Positions 41,973 through 50,719 of a DNA stretch of 64,000 bases are shown here, piece by piece. The notes under the pieces were generated by a model. It worked only from the letters and a program-made list of their open reading frames with translations. It was not told where the DNA came from and made no database searches. This DNA is from Rhodospirillaceae bacterium. Its GTDB lineage: Bacteria > Pseudomonadota > Alphaproteobacteria > Reyranellales > Reyranellaceae. The translations under genes were made by a program, and so were the position numbers. The stretch is taken from positions 124,001 through 188,000 of the forward strand of contig WOUR01000001.1 of assembly GCA_009772935.1 (NCBI GenBank), in the 5' to 3' direction. Every line of letters begins with the position of its first letter. Within the stretch, counting starts at the first letter, position 1.

Positions 41973-43700
41973 ATGCCCGCATCGGTCACCCTCACGAACC
42001 TGGGCAAGAGCTTCGGCACCACGGCCGCCCTAACGGACGTGACGGCCGCGATCGGGGCTGGCCAGATCACCGGTCTCGTCGGCCCGGATGGCGCCGGGAA
42101 GACGACGCTTCTGCGCCTCATCGCCGGCCTGCTCACACCGGACAAGGGAACGCTGGAGGTGCTGGGCCACGCGGCTACCGACCGCGACGCGGTGCGCGGC
42201 GACATTGGCTACATGCCGCAACGCTTCGGCCTCTACGAGGATCTGACGGTCCAGGAGAACCTGAACCTGCAGGCGGACCTGCACGATCTGGACGAGGCCG
42301 CGCGCAGCGAGCGTTTCGCGACGCTGCTGCAGTTCACCGGTTTGGCGCCGTTCTCTCGCCGGCTGGCGGGCCAGCTTTCGGGTGGCATGAAGCAGAAGCT
42401 CGGCCTCGCCTGTGCCCTGCTGCCGCGGCCGAAGCTGCTGCTGCTCGACGAGCCGAGTGCCGGCGTCGATCCCGCCTCCCGTCGCGAGCTCTGGCGCATC
42501 GTGCGGACGATGGCAGGCACCGGCGTCGCCATCGTCTGGAGTACCGCCTATCTCGACGAGGCCGAGCGTTGCGACAGCTTCCTTCTGCTCGATGGCGGCC
42601 GCCTCCTCGCTTCCGGCAGTCCCTCGGACTTCACGCGCCGACTCGAGGGGCGAACCTTCCTGATCGACCTGCCCGAGCGGCAGCGTCATCGCGTCCAGCG
42701 TGAAGCGGCCGCGCTGCCGTCCATTGCCGACGCTACCATCCAGGGCCGCAGCCTGCGGCTCGTGCTGAAGGAAGGAAGCGCGTTGCCCGACCTCTCGGAA
42801 CTCGTCGGCGCCCGCGCGCTCCCACGTCCGACGCGCCCGCGCTTCGAGGACGCATTCGTGAGTCTGCTTCTGGCCGATCGCCCGCCCGTGTCTGCGCCGG
42901 GGATTCAGGCGACCTCTGCCCCCTCCGCCGACGGCATCGCGATCGAGGCCCGTGACCTCACGCGCGACTTCGGCAAGTTCCGGGCGGTCGACAAAGTGAG
43001 CTTCACGGTCAGGCCTGGCGAGATCTTCGGGCTGCTGGGCCCCAACGGCGCGGGCAAGTCCACGACCTTCCGCATGCTCTGCGGCCTGCTGGCGCCGAGC
43101 GCCGGTTCGGCGCACGTCGCCGGCGTCGATCTCGGCCGCGCCCGTGCCACGGCGCGCGAGCGCATCGGTTACATGTCCCAGAAATTCTCGCTCTACGGCA
43201 ACCTGTCCGTCCGCGACAATCTCGACTTCTTCAGTGGCGTCTACGGCCTCGCCGGCCGTCGTCGGTCGAGCCGTATCGCCTGGACGATCGAGAGCTTCGA
43301 CCTCGGTTCCGTCGCCGACCTGGAAGCGGGGACCTTGCCCCTCGGCTTCAAGCAGCGCCTGGCGTTGGGATGCGCGCTGCTGCACGAACCGCAGGTCCTG
43401 TTCCTCGACGAACCCACCTCAGGTGTCGATCCGCTGATGCGGCGCGAATTCTGGTCGCGCATCGGCGGACTGGCAGACGGGGGCGTGACGGTGCTCGTAA
43501 CCTCGCACTTCATGGAAGAGGCCGAGTATTGCGACCGGCTGGGCATCGTCTATGCCGGGCGGATGATCGCCTCTGGCAGTCCGGATGCCATGAAGCAACG
43601 CTTCGTCACGGCCGCCCTGCCGGAGCCGACGCTCGAAGACGCCTTCGTCGGCCTGATCCGCGAACATGACGCCGAACGCCAGGGCGCGGCCGCCGCATGA
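41973..43700 (+). CDS. double ATP-binding ABC transporter protein (YbhF-like)
   Basis: A 575-aa fusion of two ABC ATPase domains. First: Walker A GPDGAGKTT at about residue 37, signature LSGGMKQ, Walker B LLLLDEPSAG. Second: GPNGAGKST at about 356, degenerate signature LPLGFKQ, and VLFLDEPTSG. The altered second signature (no LSGG) suggests asymmetric ATP sites. With HlyD and two permeases it forms a YbhFSR-like multidrug or toxic-compound exporter. Its TGA overlaps the next ATG (ATGA). Confidence 0.94.
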   Translation: MPASVTLTNLGKSFGTTAALTDVTAAIGAGQITGLVGPDGAGKTTLLRLIAGLLTPDKGTLEVLGHAATDRDAVRGDIGYMPQRFGLYEDLTVQENLNLQADLHDLDEAARSERFATLLQFTGLAPFSRRLAGQLSGGMKQKLGLACALLPRPKLLLLDEPSAGVDPASRRELWRIVRTMAGTGVAIVWSTAYLDEAERCDSFLLLDGGRLLASGSPSDFTRRLEGRTFLIDLPERQRHRVQREAAALPSIADATIQGRSLRLVLKEGSALPDLSELVGARALPRPTRPRFEDAFVSLLLADRPPVSAPGIQATSAPSADGIAIEARDLTRDFGKFRAVDKVSFTVRPGEIFGLLGPNGAGKSTTFRMLCGLLAPSAGSAHVAGVDLGRARATARERIGYMSQKFSLYGNLSVRDNLDFFSGVYGLAGRRRSSRIAWTIESFDLGSVADLEAGTLPLGFKQRLALGCALLHEPQVLFLDEPTSGVDPLMRREFWSRIGGLADGGVTVLVTSHFMEEAEYCDRLGIVYAGRMIASGSPDAMKQRFVTAALPEPTLEDAFVGLIREHDAERQGAAAA

Positions 43701-44830
43701 CCTCGGCCCGGACCTTCTTCCGTCGTTTCGGCGGGCTGCTGCAAAAGGAGTTCGTTCAGATCGTGCGTGACCCCTCGTCGATCGCGATCGCTCTCGTGAT
43801 GCCAGTCGTCCTGCTCCTGCTGATCGGCTTCGGCATCTCGCTGGACGCCCGCAACGTGCGCTTCGGGATCGTCGACGAGAATCGCAGCGTCGAGTCGGCG
43901 GGCCTGTTCCAGTCCTTCGCCAACACGCCCTACTTCCGGCCCTTCTCCTTCCTCACGGCGAAGGCCGCCGAAGCCGCCCTGATGCGCGGCGACATCGAAG
44001 GCTTTGTTGTGCTGCGCAGCGATTTCACCCGGCGCGTGGCCGATCCGATCCGCGCGGCCGACATCGCCATCATCGTGAACGGCGTCGATGCCAACAACGC
44101 CCGCATCGTCACCGGCTACGCCCAGGGCGTCGTGGCGACGTGGCTGCTGGGCCACCGAAGGGATCGCGCCCAGCCGGCTCTGTCCCCCATCACGGTCGAG
44201 AACCGCTACTGGTTCAATCCGGAAATCCGCAGCACCAACTTCATCGTGCCCGGCCTCATCGCGATGGTCATGACCATGATCGGCGCCCTGTTGACGGCGC
44301 TGGTGGTCGCGCGCGAATGGGAGCGCGGCACCATGGAGGCCATGCTCGCCTCGCCGGCCAGCATGACCGAGATCCTGCTGGGCAAGCTGGTCGCCTATTT
44401 CGTGCTGGGACTGGGCGGCCTCGCGGTCTCGGTGTTCATCGGGCTGTTCGTGTTCGAGGTGCCCTTCCGGGGAGCCGCCGAAGTGCTCATCGCCGTCTCC
44501 TCGGTGTTCCTCATCGTCTCGCTGGCGATGGGCCTTCTGATCTCGACGGTTGCCCGCAGCCAGTTCGTCGCGGCCCAGCTCGCCTTCCTCGTCACCTTCA
44601 TGCCGGCCCTGATCCTGTCGGGCCTCATGTTCGACATCGAGAGCATGCCGCCTTGGGTGCAGGCGGTGACGACGGTCTTTCCGGCCCGCTACTTCGTGTC
44701 GAGTCTGCAGACCCTGTTCCTTGCCGGCACGGTCTGGCCCGTGCTGCTGCCCAATCTCGCCATGCTGGTGGGCTTCGCCGTCGTGTTTCTCGCACTGGCG
44801 ATCGCTCGCACCCGCCGCAGTCTGGAGTAG
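43697..44830 (+). CDS. ABC-2 type transporter permease (YbhS-like)
   Basis: A 377-aa inner-membrane permease. TM1 is at about residues 29-47, a large extracytoplasmic domain follows (about 50-180), then five transmembrane helices. The conserved REWERGTMEAMLASP motif precedes the exit helices and MPPWVQAVTTVFPARYFV closes the domain. Pairs with the next permease; start is coupled to the ATPase gene. Confidence 0.93.
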   Translation: MTSARTFFRRFGGLLQKEFVQIVRDPSSIAIALVMPVVLLLLIGFGISLDARNVRFGIVDENRSVESAGLFQSFANTPYFRPFSFLTAKAAEAALMRGDIEGFVVLRSDFTRRVADPIRAADIAIIVNGVDANNARIVTGYAQGVVATWLLGHRRDRAQPALSPITVENRYWFNPEIRSTNFIVPGLIAMVMTMIGALLTALVVAREWERGTMEAMLASPASMTEILLGKLVAYFVLGLGGLAVSVFIGLFVFEVPFRGAAEVLIAVSSVFLIVSLAMGLLISTVARSQFVAAQLAFLVTFMPALILSGLMFDIESMPPWVQAVTTVFPARYFVSSLQTLFLAGTVWPVLLPNLAMLVGFAVVFLALAIARTRRSLE

Positions 44831-44835
44831 CCGCC

Positions 44836-45936
44836 ATGTGGCGCCGCATCGCCGCGCTGATCCTCAAGGAATTCAAGATGCTGTGGAAGGACCGCAAGAG
44901 CCGCATGGTTCTCGTGGTCCCGCCGCTGGTGCAGCTCGTCCTGTTCGGCAGCGCCGCGACCTTCGAGGTCTCGAACGCTGCACTCGGCCTCTGGATCGAG
45001 GACCGGGCACGTCCGGCGCAGGAACTGGTCAGCCGCTTCGAGGCCTCGCCCGCCTTCCACGTCGTCGCGCGATTCGACAATCCGCAGGCCGTCCGGGAGG
45101 CTCTCGACACGCAAAGGGTGAAGGCGGTGCTGCATGTCGGCCAGACTTTCTCGGCGGATGTCGCGGCCGGCCGGCATGCCCGCGTCCAGCTGCTGCTCGA
45201 TGGCCGCAAGTCGAACGCCGCCCTCATCCTGCAGAGCTACGCGCTGGGTATCGTCGAGAGCTACAACCTCGCGCGGGTCGGCCAGGCCGCCGTCGAGCTC
45301 AACATGCACCCGCGCGCCTGGTTCAATCCCAACTTCGACAGCCGCTGGTTCATCCTGCCGGGTCTGACGGTGCTGCTCACCATCGTGGCGATCCTGCTGA
45401 TCACCGCCCTCTCGGTCGCCCGCGAACGCGAGCTCGGCACGTTCGAGCAGCTTCTCGTCACGCCGTTGCGGCCCATGGAGATCCTCGTGGGCAAGACCGT
45501 CCCGGCGCTCTGCATCGGCTTTGTCGAGGCGAACCTGATCGCCGCGCTGGCCTGCTTCGCCTATGGCGTGCCGTTCGTCGGCAGCGTCGTGCTGTTCAAC
45601 GTTGCGATCGCGGTCTTCGTCCTGTCCGCGGTGGGCATCGGCCTGGTCATCTCATCGGTGGCCAAGACCCAGCAGCAGGCGATCCTGGGCGTCTTCCTGT
45701 TCCTCTCGCCCGCGATGGTGCTGTCTGGCTTCACGACCCCGATCGCCAACATGCCCGACTGGGCGCAGGCCCTCACCCATCTCAACCCGATCCGCTACAT
45801 GGTGACCCTGAGCCGCGGAATCTTCCTGCAGGATCTCTCCTGGGCGCTTGCCTGGCCCCAGCTCTGGCCGATGGCGCTGATCGGCTGCGTCACGCTGGGC
45901 TACGCGACCTGGCTCTTCTCGCGCCGCCTCGAATAG
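44836..45936 (+). CDS. ABC-2 type transporter permease (YbhR-like)
   Basis: A 366-aa permease paralogous to its upstream neighbour. It has the same plan: TM1, a large external loop (NFDSRWFILPGL before TM2), RERELGTFEQLLVTPL, and NMPDWAQALTHLNPIRYMV near the end. The two permeases make the heterodimeric membrane core of the exporter. Last gene of the four-gene unit; 5 bases separate it from the first permease. Confidence 0.93.
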   Translation: MWRRIAALILKEFKMLWKDRKSRMVLVVPPLVQLVLFGSAATFEVSNAALGLWIEDRARPAQELVSRFEASPAFHVVARFDNPQAVREALDTQRVKAVLHVGQTFSADVAAGRHARVQLLLDGRKSNAALILQSYALGIVESYNLARVGQAAVELNMHPRAWFNPNFDSRWFILPGLTVLLTIVAILLITALSVARERELGTFEQLLVTPLRPMEILVGKTVPALCIGFVEANLIAALACFAYGVPFVGSVVLFNVAIAVFVLSAVGIGLVISSVAKTQQQAILGVFLFLSPAMVLSGFTTPIANMPDWAQALTHLNPIRYMVTLSRGIFLQDLSWALAWPQLWPMALIGCVTLGYATWLFSRRLE

Positions 45937-45953
45937 GCGACGCGCTTCGTCGA

Positions 45954-46427
45954 TCAGCCACCGCGCTGCGCCTGGATCGCCCTCTGCAGTTCGCGTTCGA
46001 AGCCCTTGAGAGACTGCATGAACGGTCCCGCCATCGTGCCCTGCAACTGGAGCTGGACCTGGATCTGCGAACCCGTGCGCAGCTGCTGAAGCAGCTCGGC
46101 CGACTTGGCTTCGTCGAACTGGCAAATGCCCTGCCCGCAGATGCTGGTCGAGATGAACGGGTTGGAATCGACCTGGATGCTGGCCCGCACGCCCTGGCCG
46201 TCGCCGACCACGGAGATCTTCTTGTAGGCCGCCGAGTAGCGCATCACGAGGAATTGGCCGAGCAGGCTGTTGCCGTCGATCGTCGCCTGCGCGCCGCAAT
46301 CCCTACCGCCGTCGGAGGAGCAGTACATGACCCACTTGTCGGGCGGCTGGTCCTGCGCCGAAGCCGGCAGCGAAAGGGTCCATGCGGCGGCAGCAAGACC
46401 GGCAGCCACGAATACGGATCGCATCAT
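45954..46427 (-). CDS. invasion-associated locus B (IalB)-like periplasmic protein
   Basis: A 157-aa protein with a signal peptide (about residues 1-25, ending SLPASAQ). The mature part has W...YCSSDGGRDCG, then CGQGICQFDEAKSAELLQQL and GSQIQVQLQL, resembling the Cys pattern of the IalB family. The family is widespread in alphaproteobacteria and mostly uncharacterised outside Bartonella. Overlapping ATGs at 46427 and 46424 are equivalent choices. Convergent with the exporter operon. Confidence 0.6.
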   Translation of the reverse strand: MMRSVFVAAGLAAAAWTLSLPASAQDQPPDKWVMYCSSDGGRDCGAQATIDGNSLLGQFLVMRYSAAYKKISVVGDGQGVRASIQVDSNPFISTSICGQGICQFDEAKSAELLQQLRTGSQIQVQLQLQGTMAGPFMQSLKGFERELQRAIQAQRGG

Positions 46428-46512
46428 CTTTCGCCCTGCTCCCGGGTTTGCCAACATTCCAAGGGCAACCTATGTAGCCGCCCACGCACCCGCTGACAAA
46501 GGAACCCTTCGC

Positions 46513-47082
46513 ATGTCCGAGAGCCTGAAACTCGTCGCCTTCTGCGGCAGCCTGCGCAAGGCGTCGTTCAACCGCCTGTCGCTGCAGGCCTTCGTCGACC
46601 GTCTCCCCGTCGGCGCCACGTGCGACACGATCGAGATCGGCGACTGGCCGCTCTACGACGCCGACCTCCAGGCCAAGGGCTTCCCCGACAAGGTGCAGAC
46701 CGCGCAGAAGGCCATGCTGGCAGCCGACGGCATCGTGCTGGTCAGCCCGGAATACAATTACGGCATCTCGGGCGTGCTGAAGAACGCCATCGACTGGCTG
46801 TCGCGCATCAGCCCGCAGCCCTTCACCGCCAAGCCGGTCGCCCTGTTCGGCGCCTCGATGGGCGTCCTCGGCACGGCGCGCGCGCAGTACCAGCTGCGCC
46901 AGACGCTGGTGTTCCTCGACGGCCGTCCGGTCAACAAGCCCGAGGTCATGATCGCCCAGGCACAGAACAAGTTCGCCGACGGCAAGCTCACCGACGAGAT
47001 GACGGGCAAGCTGCTCGGCGATCTAGGCGTGGCCCTGGCACTGGCCTGCCGCCAGGCCAAGGCGGCCGCGTCCGTCAAGTAA
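46513..47082 (+). CDS. NADPH-dependent FMN reductase (chromate/quinone reductase type)
   Basis: A 189-aa flavodoxin-like reductase. The FMN phosphate loop CGSLRKASFNRLS (GSxRxxSxN) is at residues 10-22, and SPEYNYGISGVLKNAIDWLSR is the flavin-ring loop typical of this family (ChrR, azoreductase, MdaB-like). It reduces quinones, chromate or azo compounds in vitro; native role unclear. A SnoaL gene follows 7 bases later. Confidence 0.92.
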   Translation: MSESLKLVAFCGSLRKASFNRLSLQAFVDRLPVGATCDTIEIGDWPLYDADLQAKGFPDKVQTAQKAMLAADGIVLVSPEYNYGISGVLKNAIDWLSRISPQPFTAKPVALFGASMGVLGTARAQYQLRQTLVFLDGRPVNKPEVMIAQAQNKFADGKLTDEMTGKLLGDLGVALALACRQAKAAASVK

Positions 47083-47089
47083 GGGGCAT

Positions 47090-47527
47090 ATGCCGATGAC
47101 GACACGCGAACAAGCCCGCGCGCTGATCGAGCGACTGCACGAGATCTGGGGCACCGGCGAACTAGCCGCCATTCCCGAGATTTACGCGCCGGGCTTCGTC
47201 GCCCACATGCCCAAGGGCTGGGGCAAGGGCGAGAGCCGCGACGGGCACGACGGCATACGCCGCGCCATCGAACGCATCCGCACCGGCTTTCCCGACTGGC
47301 AAGAGCATATCGACGACATGGTTATCGACGGCGACCGGATCGCCGTACGCTATCACTCGACGGGAACCCATCTCGGCCTCTTCGGCAAACGCGCACCAAC
47401 CGGCCGTGCGATCAATGTCGACGAACTTTCGATCTTCCGCATCGAGAACGGTCGCGTCGCCGAGCAGTGGTGCCTCAATGACGACCTCGCCTTCGACAAG
47501 CAGATCGACGGCAAGGGCCTTGAGTAG
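47090..47527 (+). CDS. SnoaL-like ester cyclase/polyketide cyclase family protein
   Basis: A 145-aa cone-shaped alpha+beta barrel. LHEIWGTGELAAIPEIYAPGF is the usual N-terminal helix; FPDWQEHIDDMVIDGDRIAVRYHSTGTH in pieces and GRVAEQWCLNDD are SnoaL blocks. The family includes cyclases and hydrolases of many kinds. It is probably co-transcribed with the flavin reductase. Alternative start ATG 47096. Confidence 0.85.
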   Translation: MPMTTREQARALIERLHEIWGTGELAAIPEIYAPGFVAHMPKGWGKGESRDGHDGIRRAIERIRTGFPDWQEHIDDMVIDGDRIAVRYHSTGTHLGLFGKRAPTGRAINVDELSIFRIENGRVAEQWCLNDDLAFDKQIDGKGLE

Positions 47528-47534
47528 ATAACTC

Positions 47535-47661
47535 CCGTCGTCTCAACCGAAGCGCCGCAGGCCCGAAGTGGAGAGACCTTTTTTCCGCTTCAAGCCGCCC
47601 AATCGTCGAAAAGAGGTCTCTCCACTACGCCTCGCTGCGCGAGGCTCGGTCGAGACGACGG
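47535..47661. repeat. 127-bp nested palindrome
   Basis: Outer arms 47535-47550 and 47646-47661 match at 15 of 16 positions; inner arms 47567-47584 and 47609-47626 at 17 of 18. Between the right arms is a small perfect hairpin GCCTCG-ctgcg-CGAGGC (47629-47645). The fold is too large and regular for a plain terminator. It may be a MITE-like or REP-like element. No gene lies within it. Confidence 0.65.
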
Positions 47662-47676
47662 ACTTACTCGAACGAC

Positions 47677-47696
47677 CCTTCGGTTCAGACCGAAGG
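47677..47696 (+). promoter_or_regulatory. hairpin directly before the MFS start
   Basis: CCTTCGGT-tcag-ACCGAAGG is a perfect 8-bp stem ending one base before ATG 47698 and includes the only Shine-Dalgarno-like run (GAAGG). Confidence 0.4.
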
Positions 47697-47697
47697 A

Positions 47698-48941
47698 ATG
47701 TTCGCCGCATCCGTGCTAGCAAGCCCGGCCATGGCGTCGAGATTGCCTCTCCTCATCCTGCTGATCGCCGTCACCTGCCTCAGCCAGTTCTATCGCGTGT
47801 CGAACAGCGTGATCGCGCCCGAGCTCGTGCGCGACCTCGATCTCAGCGCGCGCCAGCTCGGTTGGGCGGGCAGCGCCTTCTTCTTTGCCCTGTTCGCGGT
47901 CCAGATCCCCGTCGGCATGTGGTTCGACCGGTTCGGCGCGCGCCGGACGGTGGCCGCACTTTCGCTGCTGGCCATGCTGGGCTCGCTATGGATCGCCAAC
48001 GCGAGCGACGCGGCCGATCTGATTGCCGGCCGCACCATCGTCGGCGTGGGCTGCGCCGCCTCGTTCATGTCGGTGGTGTTCCTGTGCTCGCGCTGGTTCG
48101 AGCCGGCCAAGCTCGCCACGCGGCTCTCCTGGGTGTTCGCGGCGTCGAACATCGGCACGCTGGCGGCCGCGACCCCGCTCGCCTGGATCGCGGCCACCGT
48201 CGGCTGGCGCAGCGGGTTCGTGGGCCTCGCCGTCGTCACGCTGCTGGTCGCTCTGGGGTTCCTGGTCTTCGTGCGCGACCGGCCGCCGGAGCATCGCGGT
48301 CCCGAGCCCGCGCGGGAGTCACCCGGGCAGATCCTGCGCGGCCTGTGGGAGGTGTGGCGGACGCCCGGCCTCGGCCCTGTGCTCTCGATGCATTTTTTCG
48401 CCTACGCTACGATGCTGACGGTGCTGGGCGTGTGGGGCGGCCCCTATCTCCACGACGTGCACAAGCTCGATGGGGTCGCGCGCGGCAACGTGCTGCTGGC
48501 CATGGGCACCGCGCAGATCCTGGGCATCCTGGCCTATGGGCCGATGGACCGCGTCCTGCGCTCGCGCAAGCGCTGGTGTTCGGAGGGGCGGCGATCTCGA
48601 TGGTGCTGCTGGCGATCCTGGCGGCACTCCCTAGCCCACCGCTCTGGCTGGCGGTCTCGCTGCTGATCGCCTTCTGCTTCTTCTGCGCTTACGGCACGGT
48701 GATCGTGGCGCAGGGCCGCGCGCTGTTTCCCGACCGGCTGGCCGGCCGCGGCGTCACCACCGTCAACATGGCGCAGTGCCTGGGGCTCGCCGTGCTGCCG
48801 GCCGGCGCCGGCTACGTCGTCGGGGCCTTCGGCGCCGACGACACGGCCTATCGCTGGGTCTTCGGCATGCTCGCCGCCGGTCTGGTGCTGGGCTCGTTCG
48901 CCTATGTGCGGGCGCGAGACAGCTTTACGGCACGCGGGTAG
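47698..48941 (+). pseudogene. MFS transporter with a frameshift
   Basis: A 414-codon major facilitator gene whose frame breaks near 48570. Codons 1-291 read a normal MFS protein (FYRVSNSVIAPELVRDLDLS; FFALFAVQIPVGMWFDRFGARR; up to GPMDRVLRSRK). The rest continues in another frame as ALVFGGAAISMVLLAILAAL through AFGADDTAYRWVFG. One missing base in the AAGCGCTGG region explains it; AAGGCGCTGG would restore K-A-L-V. Twelve helices would be present if restored. Either a real pseudogene or a sequencing error. Confidence 0.85.
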
Positions 48942-48964
48942 AGTTCCTCCGAACGGGAGAACTC
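48941..48964 (+). promoter_or_regulatory. leader hairpin covering the Shine-Dalgarno of the 203-aa protein gene
   Basis: GAGTTCCTCC (48941-48950) against GGGAGAACTC (48955-48964) gives ten positions, one mismatch and one G-U. It ends at the base before ATG 48965 and contains GGGAG. Confidence 0.35.
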
Positions 48965-49576
48965 ATGGTTGCGATGATAGCGCATGTCGTAGCGGCAATC
49001 CTCATGTTGGCCTTCTCTCCGGCGTCGACGAGCGCCCAACCCACAGGTTCGGCGACTTCGAGCGCGCCCGCGATCCATCCGGCAACCGGCCTGAAGTTTC
49101 CTTCCATCGTCGGCCGCGATATCCGACGGGCGCAATCAATCGACTATGGAAAAAGCGAAGGAAGGCCCGAACTCGGCTACAGCTGGAACTATCTTGTGGC
49201 GCCGCCGATCGATGGCGTTGCCCGGGTCAATGTATTCAACGGTGGCCTGACCTCGATACCGACCGGGGCCGACAGCACGCTCCTTGCAGAACAGTTCGAC
49301 CAGCTCCTCGATGAAATCCGCCAGCTCACGCCGGAAGCCGACGGGTTGAAGATCATAAACGGCCCCGCCGAATGTTCCCCGGGCGGGATTTCCTTTCGCT
49401 GCGTCACGCTACGGGCGGTCATCCCCAAGACCCAGGTACCGATCTACTCGACGCTGGCGGTGACCGGCTATCGCAACCATTTCTTCTCCATTTGGCTGGA
49501 GTGGAACGGCACGAAGACGGAACCGGTGGTGGCCGAGGCCTACCTGAACGATCTGGTCGATGTGATGACGCGCTGA
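48965..49576 (+). CDS. secreted hypothetical protein
   Basis: A 203-aa protein with a signal peptide (about residues 1-24, ending STSAQ). The mature protein looks mostly beta: YSWNYLVAPPIDGVARVNVFNGG, GISFRCVTLRAVIPKTQVPI, FFSIWLEWNGTKTEPVV in parts, with one Cys pair (PAECSPGGISFRC). No family recognised. ATG 48965 follows GGGAGAA. It ends exactly where the convergent cytochrome c gene ends (stops adjacent). Confidence 0.72.
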   Translation: MVAMIAHVVAAILMLAFSPASTSAQPTGSATSSAPAIHPATGLKFPSIVGRDIRRAQSIDYGKSEGRPELGYSWNYLVAPPIDGVARVNVFNGGLTSIPTGADSTLLAEQFDQLLDEIRQLTPEADGLKIINGPAECSPGGISFRCVTLRAVIPKTQVPIYSTLAVTGYRNHFFSIWLEWNGTKTEPVVAEAYLNDLVDVMTR

Positions 49577-49966
49577 CTACTTCGTCGCTTCCTTGAGATA
49601 AGCGACGAGGTCGGCGAGCTGGCCGGCGTTCTTCACGCCGTTGTAGAGCATCTTGGTGCCGGGCACCTTGCCCTTGGGATCGCGATTGTATTCGGCGAGC
49701 GTCGTGTCGTCCCAGACGATGCCGGAATTCTTCATCGGCTCGGAATAGGTATAGCCCGCGCTGGTGCCGGCCTTGCGGCCGAACAGCCCGTGCAGGTTGG
49801 GACCCGTCACCTGCGCGCCGTCCTTTTCCAACGTGTGGCACGAGCGGCACTGGGTATTGAAGACGCGCTGGCCCTTGGCGGCCTCCCCCGATTGCGCGGC
49901 GGCGGGGCCGGCAGAGGTCGCCAGACTGGCGACGATCACAGCGGCGGCAGTGATCCAGTTCTTCAT
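49577..49966 (-). CDS. class I c-type cytochrome
   Basis: A 129-aa periplasmic electron carrier. A signal peptide (1-25, ending GPAAAQ) is followed by the haem motif CRSCH at about residues 40-44, GPNLHGLFGRKAG and the axial Met in PGTKMLYNGVKN (about 105). The pattern is that of mitochondrial-type cytochrome c/c2/c550. ATG 49966 is set by the signal peptide. Partner oxidoreductase not apparent nearby. Confidence 0.93.
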   Translation of the reverse strand: MKNWITAAAVIVASLATSAGPAAAQSGEAAKGQRVFNTQCRSCHTLEKDGAQVTGPNLHGLFGRKAGTSAGYTYSEPMKNSGIVWDDTTLAEYNRDPKGKVPGTKMLYNGVKNAGQLADLVAYLKEATK

Positions 49967-50013
49967 CACGCTACTCCTGATGCTTCCGGCAGAAGATGCC
50001 CTATATCTGAACG

Positions 50014-50655
50014 ATGCAGCAAAGCCTGTTCGACGCAGATGGCGGAAAGGAGGCGCTGGCACCCGGCGCCACGTTGTTGCGTGGATTCGCACGAAAGCGT
50101 GATGTCGCGCTGCTGGCGGCGATCGAGGGGATCGCGGCCGAGTCGCCGTTCCGGCACATGGTAACGCCCGGCGGCTTCGAGATGTCCGTGGCGATGACCA
50201 ATTGCGGCGCGGCCGGCTGGGTCACGAATCGGTCGGGCTATCGCTATCAGGCGCACGACCCGCAAAGTGGAGCGCCGTGGCCCGCGATGCCGGCGGCCTT
50301 CCTCGCGCTGGCCGACGACGCCGCGAGCGCGGCCGGGTTCGCAACCTTCATTCCCGACGCCTGCCTGATCAACCGCTACGAGCCCGGCACGAAGCTGTCG
50401 CTGCACCAGGACAAGGACGAGGCCGACTACGCGCATCCCATCGTCTCGGTGTCCCTCGGTCTGCCCGCCACGTTCCAGTTCGGGGGACCGAAGCGCGCCG
50501 ATCCCGTCCGCAAGGTCACGCTGGAGCATGGCGACGTGGTCGTCTGGGGCGGCCCGTCGCGGCTGTTCCATCACGGCGTGCTGACATTGAAAAGCGGCGA
50601 GCATCCGCTGACCGGACACCGCCGCTTCAATCTCACCTTGCGTAAGGCGCTTTAG
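50014..50655 (+). CDS. alkB: alpha-ketoglutarate-dependent DNA repair dioxygenase AlkB
   Basis: A 213-aa Fe(II)/2-oxoglutarate dioxygenase that demethylates 1-methyladenine and 3-methylcytosine. INRYEPGTKLSLHQDKDE has the first iron His and Asp; FHHGVL the second His; GHRRFNLTLR the 2-oxoglutarate-binding arginines. SLGLPATFQFGG is also conserved. The AlkB core is complete. No ada gene adjoins it. Confidence 0.96.
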   Translation: MQQSLFDADGGKEALAPGATLLRGFARKRDVALLAAIEGIAAESPFRHMVTPGGFEMSVAMTNCGAAGWVTNRSGYRYQAHDPQSGAPWPAMPAAFLALADDAASAAGFATFIPDACLINRYEPGTKLSLHQDKDEADYAHPIVSVSLGLPATFQFGGPKRADPVRKVTLEHGDVVVWGGPSRLFHHGVLTLKSGEHPLTGHRRFNLTLRKAL

Positions 50656-50701
50656 AAAGCGCTCGACCAAGTCCCCAACCTCACCCTAACAGGGTGAGGT
50701 C
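50645..50701. terminator. double hairpin between alkB and the Bug gene
   Basis: GCGCTTT-ag-AAAGCGC overlaps the alkB stop (50647-50662). A second, ACCTCACCCT-aac-AGGGTGAGGT (50678-50700), is perfect over 10 bp. Between convergent genes; likely terminators for both. Confidence 0.65.
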
Positions 50702-50719
50702 TGTTTGATGGGCGACGCC

